A stretch of DNA of 64,000 bases, from the NCBI RefSeq assembly GCF_017312725.1, contig NZ_BOPO01000063.1, positions 1-64,000 of the forward strand. The letters run 5' to 3'. The stretch comes from Actinocatenispora comari (GTDB lineage: Bacteria > Actinomycetota > Actinomycetes > Mycobacteriales > Micromonosporaceae). The notes under the pieces are model-generated. The model worked only from the letters and a program-made list of their open reading frames with translations. It did not search any database and was not told the DNA's origin. Shown here piece after piece: positions 48,647 through 60,018 of this stretch. The position numbers and the translations under genes were made by a program. How positions within the stretch are numbered: the stretch's first letter is position 1; each line of letters opens with the position of its first letter.

Positions 48647-49630
48647 TCAGCAGCGCAGTACGACCTTGCCGGTGGCCCGATTGGCCTCCATGTACCGGTG
48701 CGCGGCGGCGACCTCGTCGAGCTCGAACACCCGGTCCACCACCGGCCGGTACCGGCCCGCCTCGACGTCGGACACGATGCGCCGCAACGCATCCGCGCCG
48801 GCCCGGCCGGCCAGGTCCTGCGAGCCGAACGCGGTCAGCTTGGTACCCGACGGGATCGAGCCGACCGGCTCGAAGTCCGGCACCAGCCACTCGCCGCTGA
48901 GCAGGCCGGTCATGCACACCGTGCCGCCGCGCCGCACCAGGTGCAGCGAGTCGAGCATCGTCGGTGCCCCGACCAGGTCCAGCACCAGGTGCGGCCCGGC
49001 GGGCAGGATCCGGCGTACCGCGGCGGCCAGGTCACCGTCGTCGAGCACCACGTGGTCGGCGCCGTTGGCGGCCAGCCGCGCCACCTTCTGCGGGTTGCGG
49101 GTGGTGGTGAGCGTGGTCAGGCCGCGCTCGCGGGCGAGCGACACGGCGGCCAAGCCCAGCGCCGACGACCCACCGCGGACCAGCAGGGTCTCGCCGCTGC
49201 CGGCGCCGAGCGCGGTGAGCGAGCCGTACGCGGTCAGGAACGTCTCGGGCAGCGCGCCGAGCGTCGGCCAGTCCAGCGCGGTGTCCAGCCGCATCAGCAG
49301 CCGGTCCGGCAGCAGCGCGTACTGCGCGTACCCGCCGTCGAACGCGCGGCCCATGCCTCCCATCACCGCGGCGACGGTCGCGCCGGTCGGCAGCAGCGGG
49401 TCGAGCGACTCGGCGACCGTACCGACGCACTCGATGCCCAGCACCCGGGGTGGCTCGACGCCGGGGGAGTGGCCCTGCCGGGTCATCAGCTCGGACCGGT
49501 TCAGCCCGGCGGCGTGCACCCGGACCAGCGTCCACCCGTCCCGGGCGGCCGGCCGCGGCACGCTTCGTACCTCGATCGTCTCCGGCCCGCCCGGTCCGGT
49601 CCAGACCGCCGCCCGCATCGTCTCGCCCAT
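48647..49630 (-). CDS. Medium-chain dehydrogenase/reductase, quinone-oxidoreductase type
   Basis: 327 residues. The N-terminal GroES-like domain has A-A-G-L-N-R-S-E-L and G-I-E-C-V-G-T-V. The Rossmann domain has R-G-G-S-S-A-L-G-L-A-A-V for NADPH. Zinc-binding cysteines of alcohol dehydrogenases are missing, so it belongs to the zinc-free quinone reductase branch. GGGAG lies 6 nt before ATG 49630. Substrate unknown. Confidence 0.88.
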   Translation of the reverse strand: MGETMRAAVWTGPGGPETIEVRSVPRPAARDGWTLVRVHAAGLNRSELMTRQGHSPGVEPPRVLGIECVGTVAESLDPLLPTGATVAAVMGGMGRAFDGGYAQYALLPDRLLMRLDTALDWPTLGALPETFLTAYGSLTALGAGSGETLLVRGGSSALGLAAVSLARERGLTTLTTTRNPQKVARLAANGADHVVLDDGDLAAAVRRILPAGPHLVLDLVGAPTMLDSLHLVRRGGTVCMTGLLSGEWLVPDFEPVGSIPSGTKLTAFGSQDLAGRAGADALRRIVSDVEAGRYRPVVDRVFELDEVAAAHRYMEANRATGKVVLRC

Positions 49631-49714
49631 CGCGCACTCCCGCGTCCGTCACCGCTGCCGACCATGATCGACCCGGCTGCCCGCCGGTGTTTCACCGCCC
49701 ACCGCGTGCTGCGG

Positions 49715-51088
49715 TCAGCCGAGCCAGACCGACTTGACGTTGCAGAACTCGCGGATGCCGTGCGCCGCCAGCTCCCGGCCGTACCCGGAGCGCTTGATCC
49801 CGCCGAACGGCAGCTCCGGGTACGAGGTGACCATGCCGTTGACGAACACCGCGCCGGCGGCGAGCTCGTCGACGAACCGGTCCGCCTCGTTCGGGTCGGC
49901 GGTCCACGCGTTCGCGCCGAGGCCGAACCCGGTGTCGTTGGCGATCCGGATCGCGTCGTCGATGTCGCTGGCCCGGTACAGCCCGGCGACCGGCCCGAAC
50001 ACCTCCTCGCCGTACATCTTCATGCCGGGCGTGAGGTCACCGACCACGGTCGGCGGGTAGTACCAGCCCTTGCGGTCCGGACTGACCCCGCCGGTGAGCA
50101 CCGTCGCGCCGCGGCCGACGGCGTCGGCGACCAGCTCCTCCACGTCGTCGCGGCCGGCCTCGGTGGCGAGCGGGCCGACGTCGGTCACCTCGTCGGTCGG
50201 GTCGCCCATCCGCAGTTCCTTCATCCGGGTCACGAACCGGGCCGAGAACTCGTCGAACACGTCGGTGTGCACGATGAACCGCTTCGCCGCGATGCAGGAC
50301 TGGCCGTTGTTCTGCACCCGGGCGGTGACCCCGACCCGCGCCGCGCGGTCCAGGTCGGCCGACGGCATCACCACGAACGCGTCCGACCCGCCCAGCTCCA
50401 GTACCGTCTTCTTCACCTCGTCGCCGGCGATCGAGGCCACCGAGCGGCCGGCCGGTTCGCTGCCGGTGAGCGTCGCCGCCGCGACGCGCGGGTCCCGCAA
50501 CACCTGCTCGACCTGGCCGGAGCCGATCAGCAGGGTCTGGAAGCAGCCGGCCGGGAACCCGGCGCGTTCGAACAGCTCGCCCAGGTACAGCGCGGTCTGC
50601 GGCACGTTGGAGGCGTGCTTGAGCAGCCCGACGTTGCCGGCCATCAGCGCCGGTGCGGCGAACCGCACCACCTGCCACAGCGGGAAGTTCCACGGCATCA
50701 CCGCGAGCACCACGCCCAGCGGCTGGTAGCGGGCGTACGCGCGGTGGGCGCCGACCGCGCTCGGGTCCGCCGGTTCGTCGGCGAGGAACTCCGCCGCCCG
50801 GTCGGCGTAGAACCGCATCGCCCGGGCGCACTTGCCGACCTCGGCCTGCGCCTGCCGCAGCGGCTTGCCCATCTCGGTGGTCATGGTGACCGCGGTCCGG
50901 TCGGTCTCGGCGTCCAGCAGGTCCGCCGCCGCCCGCAGCCACTCGCCCCGCTGGCCGTAGCTGGTGTGCCGATAGTCCGCGAACGTCTCGTACGCCCGCC
51001 TGATGCGCGCCGTGACCTCGTCGTCCGGGTACGGCTCGAAGGTGCGCAGGGTCTCGCCCGTCGCCGGGTTCACCGTCGCGATCGCCAT
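49715..51088 (-). CDS. NADP-dependent succinate-semialdehyde dehydrogenase (GabD1-like)
   Basis: 457 residues, the length of mycobacterial GabD1. Begins MAIATVNPATGE. Catalytic Cys lies in NNGQSCIAAKRF and the general base Glu in VLELGGSDAF; the coenzyme motif contains T-G-S-E-P-A-G-R. It oxidises succinate semialdehyde to succinate, linking GABA or 2-oxoglutarate-derived intermediates to the TCA cycle. Other short aldehydes are possible substrates. ATG 51088 faces the start of the MetE-like gene. Confidence 0.88.
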   Translation of the reverse strand: MAIATVNPATGETLRTFEPYPDDEVTARIRRAYETFADYRHTSYGQRGEWLRAAADLLDAETDRTAVTMTTEMGKPLRQAQAEVGKCARAMRFYADRAAEFLADEPADPSAVGAHRAYARYQPLGVVLAVMPWNFPLWQVVRFAAPALMAGNVGLLKHASNVPQTALYLGELFERAGFPAGCFQTLLIGSGQVEQVLRDPRVAAATLTGSEPAGRSVASIAGDEVKKTVLELGGSDAFVVMPSADLDRAARVGVTARVQNNGQSCIAAKRFIVHTDVFDEFSARFVTRMKELRMGDPTDEVTDVGPLATEAGRDDVEELVADAVGRGATVLTGGVSPDRKGWYYPPTVVGDLTPGMKMYGEEVFGPVAGLYRASDIDDAIRIANDTGFGLGANAWTADPNEADRFVDELAAGAVFVNGMVTSYPELPFGGIKRSGYGRELAAHGIREFCNVKSVWLG

Positions 51089-51185
51089 GCCGACAGCCTC
51101 GCCCCGCCGCCACGGCGCCGTGGCGGGTTTCGGCGATCCCACCCCGGCACGGGTACGCCGTGGCCGGCCGGCCCGCGTGGCCAAG

Positions 51186-51191
51186 TAGCCT
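51186..51191 (+). promoter_or_regulatory. Candidate -10 box of leaderless MetE-like mRNA
   Basis: TAGCCT with exactly 6 nt to GTG 51198; no Shine-Dalgarno sequence. Confidence 0.5.
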
Positions 51192-51197
51192 GCCGTC

Positions 51198-52214
51198 GTG
51201 AGCGAACAGGGGTACCCGTGGCCGGCGGGCGCGGCCACCGGGGTCGGGTCGCTGCCCGGTACCGATCCGGGCGAGGCGTTGCGGGTGGTCTTCGGCGAAC
51301 TGCCCGACCTGCCGTACCTGCCGGAGCTGCCCGACCGCGGCCCCGGCGCCGAGCTGCTCGGCCGTACCGCCGGGCTGCTCGCGGAGCTGCCGGTCGAGCT
51401 GTACGCGGCCCGCTGGCGCATCGCCGCCCGCCCCGGCCGCGACCTGCGGCGCACCCGGGACCTGCTGGAACGCGACCTCGACCAGCTGGTCGAGGTGGCC
51501 GAGGGCTACACCGGCACGCTCAAGGTCGCCGTCGGCGGCCCGTACACCCTCGCAGCCGGGCTGGAGCTGCCGTCCGGCGGCGCGGTGCTGCGCGACGCGG
51601 GTGCGCTGCGGGACCTGACCGCCTCGCTGGCCGAGGGCGTCGCCGCGCACGTCGCCGACGTCGCCGCCCGGGTACCGGGGGCCCGGGTGCTGGTGCAGGT
51701 GGACGAGCCGTCGCTGCCGGCGGTGCTCGCCGGCCGGGTGCGCACCGCGAGCGGGTTCGGCACGTACCGGCCGGTGGACGGGCCGGACGCCACCGAGACC
51801 CTGCGCACGGTCCTGGCCGCCGCCCGGGTGCCCGCGGTGGTGCACTGCTGCGCCGCCGACGTCCCGGTCGGGCTGCTGCGCGCCGCCGGCGCCGCCGCGG
51901 TCGCCGTGGACACCGCGCTGTTGCCGTCCGACGCGGCCGGGCTGGACGCCTGGGGCGAGGCGCTGGACGCCGGCCTCGGCCTGTTCGCCGGCGCGGTGCC
52001 GGCCAGCGCGTCGCGCGGCGCGGACGCCGCGGCGGCGGACGCGGTACGCGAGTTCTGGCATCGACTCGGGCTGCCACCGGCCCGGCTGCCCGCGCAGCTG
52101 GTGCTCACCCAGGCGTGCGGGCTGGTCGGCACCGGCCCGGAGCAGGCCCGCGCGGCGCTGCGGTACGCCCGGGACGCCGCCCGCCGCATCGCCGACGAAC
52201 CGGACGTCCGCTAG
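51198..52214 (+). CDS. MetE-like (cobalamin-independent methionine synthase fold) protein
   Basis: 338 residues, corresponding only to the C-terminal barrel of MetE. It begins with the substrate loop T-G-V-G-S-L-P-G; zinc ligands are suggested by V-V-H-C-C-A-A-D and L-T-Q-A-C-G-L. The N-terminal folate-binding half of MetE is absent, so it may use another methyl donor or acceptor. A homologue (Rv3015c by memory) sits before ligA in mycobacteria, as here apart from the inserted ferritin gene. Actual reaction unknown. Confidence 0.85.
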   Translation: MSEQGYPWPAGAATGVGSLPGTDPGEALRVVFGELPDLPYLPELPDRGPGAELLGRTAGLLAELPVELYAARWRIAARPGRDLRRTRDLLERDLDQLVEVAEGYTGTLKVAVGGPYTLAAGLELPSGGAVLRDAGALRDLTASLAEGVAAHVADVAARVPGARVLVQVDEPSLPAVLAGRVRTASGFGTYRPVDGPDATETLRTVLAAARVPAVVHCCAADVPVGLLRAAGAAAVAVDTALLPSDAAGLDAWGEALDAGLGLFAGAVPASASRGADAAAADAVREFWHRLGLPPARLPAQLVLTQACGLVGTGPEQARAALRYARDAARRIADEPDVR

Positions 52215-52241
52215 CCGTACCACGGTGTCGTACGTGCTGGT

Positions 52242-52260
52242 ACGGGGGGTTTTGCCCCGT
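52242..52260 (+). terminator. Short hairpin after MetE-like gene
   Basis: ACGGGG and CCCCGT arms around GGTTTTG, 28 nt past the stop codon. A six-pair stem; modest evidence. Confidence 0.5.
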
Positions 52261-52343
52261 CGCCCGTCCGCTGACCCCGTGATCAACAGCGCGCACCGCG
52301 GGCGGGCCGGCGCAAACGCGGGTCGCCGTGCGGTGACGCGGAG

Positions 52344-52349
52344 TAGGGT
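52344..52349 (+). promoter_or_regulatory. Candidate -10 box of leaderless ferritin mRNA
   Basis: TAGGGT with 7 nt to ATG 52357. No IdeR-like box (TTAGGTTAGGCTAACCTAA type) is visible in the 142-nt gap. Confidence 0.48.
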
Positions 52350-52356
52350 GCGGCGC

Positions 52357-52908
52357 ATGTCGGTGCCGAAGAAGCTGCCCCGCACCAAGTTCGCGCAGCT
52401 GCTGCAGACCCAGGTGCGCAACGAGTTCACCGCGGCCCAGCAGTACGTCGCGGTGGCGGTCTGGTTCGACAACCGGGACCTGCCGCGGCTGGCCGCGCAC
52501 TTCTACCGGCAGGCGCTCGAGGAGCGCAACCACGCGATGATGATGATCCAGTACCTGATGGACCAGAACATGCCGGTCGCGGTGCCGGGCGTGGACGAGG
52601 TGCGCAACGACTTCGACAACGCCGAGGAGCTGATCGCGCTCGCGCTGCAGCAGGAGCGCGACGTGGCGGACGAGATCGACACGCTGATGGCCGCGGCCCG
52701 CGCCGACCACGACTACTCCGGCGAGACGTTCGTGCAGTGGTTCGTCGCCGAGCAGGTCGAGGAGATCGCCCAGATGTCGACCCTGCTCAACGTGGTGCGC
52801 CGGAGCAACGGCAACCTGTTCGACGTGGAGAACTTCCTCGCCCGGGAACGGGTCGGGGACCAGTCGGTGAGCCCGACCGCGCCCCGGGTCGCCGGCGGCA
52901 CCCTCTGA
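52357..52908 (+). CDS. Ferritin (non-haem iron storage protein)
   Basis: 183 residues. Four-helix ferritin bundle with ferroxidase ligands: Glu in V-R-N-E-F-T-A-A-Q-Q-Y, E-x-x-H in A-L-E-E-R-N-H-A, Glu in L-Q-Q-E-R, and Q-x-x-E in A-E-Q-V-E-E-I. The length and the extended C-terminus resemble mycobacterial BfrB. It stores iron as a ferric mineral in a 24-mer shell. The start is fixed at ATG 52357 by the family N-terminus and the promoter box. Confidence 0.93.
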   Translation: MSVPKKLPRTKFAQLLQTQVRNEFTAAQQYVAVAVWFDNRDLPRLAAHFYRQALEERNHAMMMIQYLMDQNMPVAVPGVDEVRNDFDNAEELIALALQQERDVADEIDTLMAAARADHDYSGETFVQWFVAEQVEEIAQMSTLLNVVRRSNGNLFDVENFLARERVGDQSVSPTAPRVAGGTL

Positions 52909-53021
52909 TCCGGTCCACCGCCGCCGGCCCGCGCGCCGCTGCGCCGGACGGTCCGCCCAGCCGGCCCGGTCACCGTCCCGGAGCGTCTCGACGGTTCTGT
53001 CGGCACCGGCCGATACCGTGA

Positions 53022-55253
<2,232 letters not shown>

Positions 55254-55270
55254 GCGGATCGGCCCACGTC

Positions 55271-55301
55271 ACTCGGAGATAACAAAACGGCCGAGTTTGT
55301 T
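55271..55301 (+). terminator. Terminator-like hairpin after ligA
   Basis: ACTCGG and CCGAGT arms 14 nt apart, followed by TTGTT. The loop contains AACAAAACGG, which can alternatively pair with GAGTTTGTT. It is an AT-rich spot just downstream of the ligA stop. Confidence 0.6.
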
Positions 55302-55377
55302 CGCGGTTCGGCGGACACTCAGGGTTGTGCTGGCCGGCAGGTCCATACTGCGCCAGGTAGGCGTCACTGTGCCCGAT

Positions 55378-55401
55378 CGACCTCGTTTCACACCGAGGTC
55401 G
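55378..55401. promoter_or_regulatory. Inverted repeat upstream of the GGDEF-EAL gene
   Basis: CGACCTCG - TTTCACAC - CGAGGTCG, perfect 8-bp arms, 100 nt upstream of the start codon. Another GCGACCTCGG half-site lies at about 55426-55435. Could be a regulator-binding site; the protein is unknown. Confidence 0.45.
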
Positions 55402-55500
55402 TCCAGTTGTGCGGGTCCACACGGCGCGACCTCGGCGATCGGCGACACGTGCCCCGGCGCGTCGGTCCGCCGGTGACCTTCTTCCGTCTCGGAGGGGTGG

Positions 55501-57570
55501 ATGGAGTCGACGGCACTGCGCAACGAGCCGCCGCTGCGGCACAAGCGGGTCTTCGTCGGCTACCTCGCCGTGGTCATCGCCGCCGGGGCCGCGGTCGTCG
55601 CGCTCGGCCTGCCCGGGCTCGTCCGCGCCATCCCCGACCTGCCGGTCGACGCCTGGCTGCTGATCCTGCTGGCGGCGGTGGTGGACGCCGGCCCGTTCAG
55701 CGGACCACGGCAGCGCAGCAGCTCGGTCGGGGTGTTCCCGTCGGTGTGCTTCGGCTTCACCGTGCTGCTGCTGTGGGGCCTCGGCCCGGCCGTGCTGCTC
55801 GCCGTCGTCGCGATCATCGGATCGACCTGGCGGCTGCACGCCAAGCTGTGGCGCGCCGCGTTCAACCTCGCCCAGTACCTGCTCGCCTACGGGGCCGCCG
55901 CCCTGGTGCTGCACACCGTCCGGGACGACGTGTTCCGGGCCACCGGCTGGCACGCGGTCGCGGTGGTCGGTGCCGCCGCCGCCTGGTTCGTGGTCAGCGA
56001 GCTGATCGTGGACACCGCGGTCCGGCTCCGGTTCGGCGGCAACTGGTGGTCGACGGTGTGGGGCGGGCTGTCGTTCGAATTGCAGACCACCGGGGCGTTG
56101 CTGTTGCTGGCGCCGGTGCTGGCCGGCGCCATCAGTACCAGCCCGTGGCTGATCGCGCTGATCCTGGTGCCGCTGTTCGCGGTGTACCGCAGCGCCCGGG
56201 TCGCCGCCGAGCGCGACCGGGAGTCCCGGCACGACCCGCTGACTGGCCTGGCCAACCGCAAGGCGCTGCAGGAACGCATCGAGGACGACATCGCCCGCCG
56301 GGACGGCGACGCGCGCCCCGGCCCGCTGCTGCTGGTGCTCGACCTGGACCGGTTCAAGGAGGTCAACGACGCGCTCGGGCACGGTGTGGGGGACCGGCTG
56401 CTGGTCGAGGCGGGCCGCCGGCTGCGGGCCCGGCTGCCCGAGGACGTACTGGTCGCGCGGCTCGGCGGGGACGAGTTCGCGGTGGTGCGCACCGCGGTCG
56501 GTGACCTGGACACGGCGCACGCGTTCGCCGAGCGGGTCGCGGCCGTGCTGTCCGGGCCGGTACACCTGGACGGGATGCCGCTGGAGGTGGCCTCCTCGAT
56601 CGGGGTGGCGGTGTACCCGCGGCACGGCACCGACTTCGACGAGCTGCTGCAGCACGCCGACGTCGCGATGTACGAGGCGAAGCAGCGCAACGACTCGGTC
56701 TCGGTGTACGCGCCGGAGGCCGACCACAACTCCGCCGCCCGGCTCGGCCTGCTCGGCGACCTGCGCCGCGCCCTGGAACGCCCCGACCGCCCGGAGCTCG
56801 GCGAGCTGGGCGTGTTCTACCAGCCGCAGGTGGCGATCGACTCCGGCGAGGTGGTCGGGGTCGAGGCGCTGCTGCGCTGGCGCCACCCCGAGCACGGCAT
56901 GGTCGGACCGGAGGAGGTGATCCGCGCCGCCGAGCACACCGCGGTGATGCGGCTGCTGACCTACCGGGTGCTCGACGAGGTGGTGGCGCGGGTGGCGCAG
57001 TGGCAGCGCGACGGGCTGGTGCTGCGGGCCGCGGTCAACGTCAGCGTCCGCGACCTGCACACCGCCGATCTGGTCGACCACCTCGCCGGCCTGCTCGACA
57101 GGCACGACGTGGCGCCGAGCCAGATCGAACTGGAGATCACCGAGGGCGCGCTGATGGCCGACCCCCGCCGGGTGCTCGCCACGCTGCGCCGGCTGGACCG
57201 GCTCGGCATCGCGCTGTCCCTGGACGACTTCGGTACCGGCTACTCGTCGATGCTGCACCTGCGCCGGCTGCCGCTGTCCGAGGTGAAGATCGACCGGTCG
57301 TTCGTGCTGGGCATGGGCTCGGACCCGGACGACGCGGCGATCGTCCGGTCGATCATCGAGCTGGCCGGGGCGCTCGGCATGCGGGTGGTCGCCGAGGGGG
57401 TCGAGGACGAGCGCACCTGGCGCCGGCTGTCCGCGCTGGGCTGCCAGGTCGCCCAGGGCTGGTTCTACGCCCGGCCGATGCCGGCGGCCGAGCTCACCAG
57501 CTGGCTGGCCCGCTACCGCCCACCGCGCGTCCGCCAGTCCACCGACACCCCCGACCCTGCCCACACCTGA
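55501..57570 (+). CDS. Membrane GGDEF-EAL cyclic-di-GMP protein (CdgF-like)
   Basis: 689 residues. About seven or eight hydrophobic segments in residues 17-230, then GGDEF (LGGDEF at 321-326) with H-D-P-L-T-G-L-A-N-R-K, and an EAL domain (VEALLRW at 454-460, E-I-T-E-G-A-L-M, S-L-D-D-F-G-T-G-Y-S-S, A-E-G-V-E-D). Both domains keep catalytic residues, so it may both make and degrade c-di-GMP. No canonical R-x-x-D inhibitory site is seen. In streptomycetes a GGDEF-EAL gene also follows ligA (from memory). ATG 55501 has CGGAGG upstream. Confidence 0.92.
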   Translation: MESTALRNEPPLRHKRVFVGYLAVVIAAGAAVVALGLPGLVRAIPDLPVDAWLLILLAAVVDAGPFSGPRQRSSSVGVFPSVCFGFTVLLLWGLGPAVLLAVVAIIGSTWRLHAKLWRAAFNLAQYLLAYGAAALVLHTVRDDVFRATGWHAVAVVGAAAAWFVVSELIVDTAVRLRFGGNWWSTVWGGLSFELQTTGALLLLAPVLAGAISTSPWLIALILVPLFAVYRSARVAAERDRESRHDPLTGLANRKALQERIEDDIARRDGDARPGPLLLVLDLDRFKEVNDALGHGVGDRLLVEAGRRLRARLPEDVLVARLGGDEFAVVRTAVGDLDTAHAFAERVAAVLSGPVHLDGMPLEVASSIGVAVYPRHGTDFDELLQHADVAMYEAKQRNDSVSVYAPEADHNSAARLGLLGDLRRALERPDRPELGELGVFYQPQVAIDSGEVVGVEALLRWRHPEHGMVGPEEVIRAAEHTAVMRLLTYRVLDEVVARVAQWQRDGLVLRAAVNVSVRDLHTADLVDHLAGLLDRHDVAPSQIELEITEGALMADPRRVLATLRRLDRLGIALSLDDFGTGYSSMLHLRRLPLSEVKIDRSFVLGMGSDPDDAAIVRSIIELAGALGMRVVAEGVEDERTWRRLSALGCQVAQGWFYARPMPAAELTSWLARYRPPRVRQSTDTPDPAHT

Positions 57571-57577
57571 GCCGGGT

Positions 57578-57604
57578 ACCGGCCGCGGCGGGCGCCGCGC
57601 CGGT
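57578..57604. terminator. Bidirectional GC hairpin after GGDEF-EAL gene
   Basis: ACCGGCCGCGGC and GCCGCGCCGGT pair around GGGC with a one-base bulge, between two convergent stop codons. Confidence 0.55.
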
Positions 57605-57608
57605 GCGG

Positions 57609-58337
57609 TCACCACGCCAGGGCGGCGGCGAAGCCGTCCGGGTTGTCGAGCATGACGTTGTGTCCCGCATCGGCGACCACCCGGACCTCGACGCCCGCCT
57701 CGGCCAGGGCGGCGGCGCCGGCCAGCGGGCCGCTGCGGGCGCCCTGCACGTACACGGTCGGCATCGGCAGTGCGGCGATCGTGCCGCGCAGGTCGGCGGC
57801 GCCGAGGGATCGTTCGCTGCGGTAGACCGCGACCGGGTCGGCGAGCCGCATGGTGGCGGCCCACTCCTCGCCGACCGCGGTCAGCGTCCGGGCGAACCCC
57901 TCGGCGGCGAAGGACGACTCGTCCCAGCCGTCGAGGCGGGGCCGCGGTGCCGGGTCGAGGTTGGCCTCGACCGCGACCAGCCGCGAGACCAGGCCGGGCC
58001 GGTGGGCGGCGAGCAGGACGGCGACCGAGCCGCCCATGCTGTGCGCCACCACCTCCGCGGCGCGCACGCCGGCCGCGTCCAGCGCGGCGGCCAGCATCCC
58101 GGCCTGGTCGGCCAGCGTGTACGAGAAGTCGGCCGGGCGGTCGCTGATCCCGTACCCCAGCAGGTCGACGAGCAGGGAGCACCGCCGCTCAGCGGCCGGA
58201 TGCGTTGCGGTACCGGCGAAGTACGCCGGAGAGCTGGAGCCGAGGCCGTGCACGTACACCCGGGCCGGGTCGGCGCCGGGCAGTTCGACCCAGCGCATCC
58301 GCGCGTCGGGGCGTACCTGGGCGTGGCGGATGGTCAT
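57609..58337 (-). CDS. Alpha/beta hydrolase
   Basis: 242 residues. Oxyanion H-G-L-G-S-S-S near residue 30, nucleophile elbow A-H-S-M-G-G (about 98-103), and the C-terminal D-A-G-H-N-V with the catalytic His. Substrate unknown. It is downstream of the next alpha/beta hydrolase on the same strand (45-nt gap) and may share its PadR-regulated promoter. Confidence 0.85.
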   Translation of the reverse strand: MTIRHAQVRPDARMRWVELPGADPARVYVHGLGSSSPAYFAGTATHPAAERRCSLLVDLLGYGISDRPADFSYTLADQAGMLAAALDAAGVRAAEVVAHSMGGSVAVLLAAHRPGLVSRLVAVEANLDPAPRPRLDGWDESSFAAEGFARTLTAVGEEWAATMRLADPVAVYRSERSLGAADLRGTIAALPMPTVYVQGARSGPLAGAAALAEAGVEVRVVADAGHNVMLDNPDGFAAALAW

Positions 58338-58382
58338 GCGGGTACCTGTCCTTCGGTGCCGGTCGGGTCGGTCGGGCGGTGG

Positions 58383-59168
58383 TCACAGCGTCGTCAGGAA
58401 CTCGGCCACGGCGTCGTGGAACCGCGTCCGGTGGGTCAGGTAGAAGTCGTGCGTACCGTCGTCGATGGTGGCCAGGCGGGTGTTCGGCCGGTCGAGCATG
58501 CGTCGGGCGATGTCGTCGGGCACGATCGGGCTGGCGCCGCCGCGCAGCACCAGCGCCGGCTGGTCGCTCGCGTACCAGTCGGCCCAGTGCTCGCCGAACA
58601 CCTGCCGCTTGACCTCGCGCATGTCGTCGGGGTGCCAGCGCAGCCGCCAGCCCTGGTCGGTCTCGACGGCGCCCTCCAGGAAGTGCAGCGGCTCGCCGAG
58701 GCTGACCCGGGCCTCGATCTCGGTGCGCAGCGCGTCGAGGCTGCCATACGTCTCGGGCAGCCCGTCGAGCCAGTCGCTGTCGTGCGGCGGCAGTTCGGCG
58801 GCCATGTCGACGACCACGAACGCGCGGACCAGGTCGGGCCGCCGGGCGGCGAGCTGGAACGCGTTGAGCCCGCCGAGCGAGTGGCCGACGAGCACGCAGG
58901 GCGCGAGGTCGAGGCGTTCGACGAGCGTGGCGGTGTCGGCGAGGAACGCCTCCCGGCCGTAGTCGGCGGCGCGGTCGGAGCGGCCGTGGCCGCGCTGGTC
59001 GGGCGCGACGATCCGCCAGTCGGGGCCGAGCCGGTCGGCGAGCGACAGGAACGGCCGCCCGCGGCCGAACGCCCCGTGCAGCGCGAGCAGCGGTCGGCCG
59101 GTGCCGCCGGTGTCGGCGTACGCGAGGCGGATCCCGTCGGGGGTGGTCAGGTGGTGCATGGCGGTCAC
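58383..59168 (-). CDS. Alpha/beta hydrolase (epoxide-hydrolase/haloperoxidase-like)
   Basis: 261 residues. Oxyanion L-H-G-A-F-G, nucleophile elbow V-G-H-S-L-G-G, strand V-A-P-D-Q-R-G-H-G-R-S-D, and the C-terminal D-D-G-T-H-D-F-Y with the catalytic His. The Ser nucleophile indicates an esterase/lactonase-type enzyme rather than an epoxide hydrolase. GTG 59168 has GGAGGA 4 nt upstream; ATG 59159 is the alternative. Divergent from a PadR gene, with three palindromes in between. Confidence 0.86.
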   Translation of the reverse strand: MTAMHHLTTPDGIRLAYADTGGTGRPLLALHGAFGRGRPFLSLADRLGPDWRIVAPDQRGHGRSDRAADYGREAFLADTATLVERLDLAPCVLVGHSLGGLNAFQLAARRPDLVRAFVVVDMAAELPPHDSDWLDGLPETYGSLDALRTEIEARVSLGEPLHFLEGAVETDQGWRLRWHPDDMREVKRQVFGEHWADWYASDQPALVLRGGASPIVPDDIARRMLDRPNTRLATIDDGTHDFYLTHRTRFHDAVAEFLTTL

Positions 59169-59183
59169 GGCGTCCTCCGGTTG

Positions 59184-59244
59184 CCTCGAATCGAGGTGTA
59201 GTGCGCAGGACTCTAATAGAGGTAGGTCGGATCGAGTCAACTCG
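59184..59244. promoter_or_regulatory. Three consecutive palindromes in the hydrolase/PadR promoter
   Basis: CCTCGA-A-TCGAGG (59184-59196), CTCTA-A-TAGAG (59211-59221) and CGAGT-CA-ACTCG (59233-59244), all perfect, lie in the 111-nt divergent spacer. The last overlaps the TACGAT -10 candidate (59246-59251) region of padR. PadR regulators usually repress themselves and their divergent neighbour. Confidence 0.65.
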
Positions 59245-59279
59245 TTACGATGGTTTGTGAGCCGACCGACAGGAGGACC

Positions 59280-59819
59280 ATGCTGAGCCTGTGCATCCTC
59301 GGGTTCCTCGCCGAGGAGCCGCTGCACGCGTACGAGCTGAGGTCGCGGATCTCCGGACTGTCCGGGCACGTCCGCCCGGTCAGCGACGGCGCGCTCTACC
59401 CGGCGATCAACCGGCTGCGCGCCGCCGGTCACCTCGACCGGCGCCAGGAGAAGGGCGTCGGTGCGACGCCCCGGCAGGTGCTGTCGCTCACCGAGGCCGG
59501 CCGGGAGGAACTGCTGCGCCGGCTGCGCGAACCGGCCGAGGTCGAGATCACCGACCGCAACTCGTTCTTCGTCCTGATGGCGTTCCTGTCGCACCTGCCG
59601 GACGTGGCCGACCAGCTCGCCGTGCTGCGTCGCCGGCTGGACTTCTCCTCGCAGCCGGCGAGCTTCTTCTACGACCGCGGCCGGCCCCGGCGCGCCGTCG
59701 AGATGACCGACCGGTACCGCCGGGGGATGCTGACCCTGGGCGCCGCCACCCGCAAGGCGGACAAGGAGTGGCTGCGGGCCACGATCGCCGAGCTGGAGGC
59801 CGAGCTGGACGGCCGGTAG
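59280..59819 (+). CDS. PadR-family transcriptional regulator
   Basis: 179 residues. Begins [20 protein letters not shown], the PadR winged helix, followed by [10 protein letters not shown] and the T-E-A-G-R-E-E-L wing, and a C-terminal helical dimerisation domain (about 95-179, PadR_C type). ATG 59280 has AGGAGG just upstream; an in-frame GTG at 59250 lies before that site. Likely represses the divergent hydrolases until a ligand binds. Confidence 0.92.
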   Translation: MLSLCILGFLAEEPLHAYELRSRISGLSGHVRPVSDGALYPAINRLRAAGHLDRRQEKGVGATPRQVLSLTEAGREELLRRLREPAEVEITDRNSFFVLMAFLSHLPDVADQLAVLRRRLDFSSQPASFFYDRGRPRRAVEMTDRYRRGMLTLGAATRKADKEWLRATIAELEAELDGR

Positions 59820-60018
59820 TGGCCAGGCGCCGGCCCGACGGCCCGTGCGGGCCCCGTCGTCGGTGGGGCGAGCGAGGCGCCGGGCGGTGGACCGGGAGGA
59901 AGGGGGCTCCGGCGCCGCAATAGACTCGCGGGGACGCTGCGTAGCGGGTACGAATGCGCAGGTGGACCGGTGCCAGCCGGTCGAGATCACACCAGCCAAG
60001 ACCGACAAGGAGCCAGTG

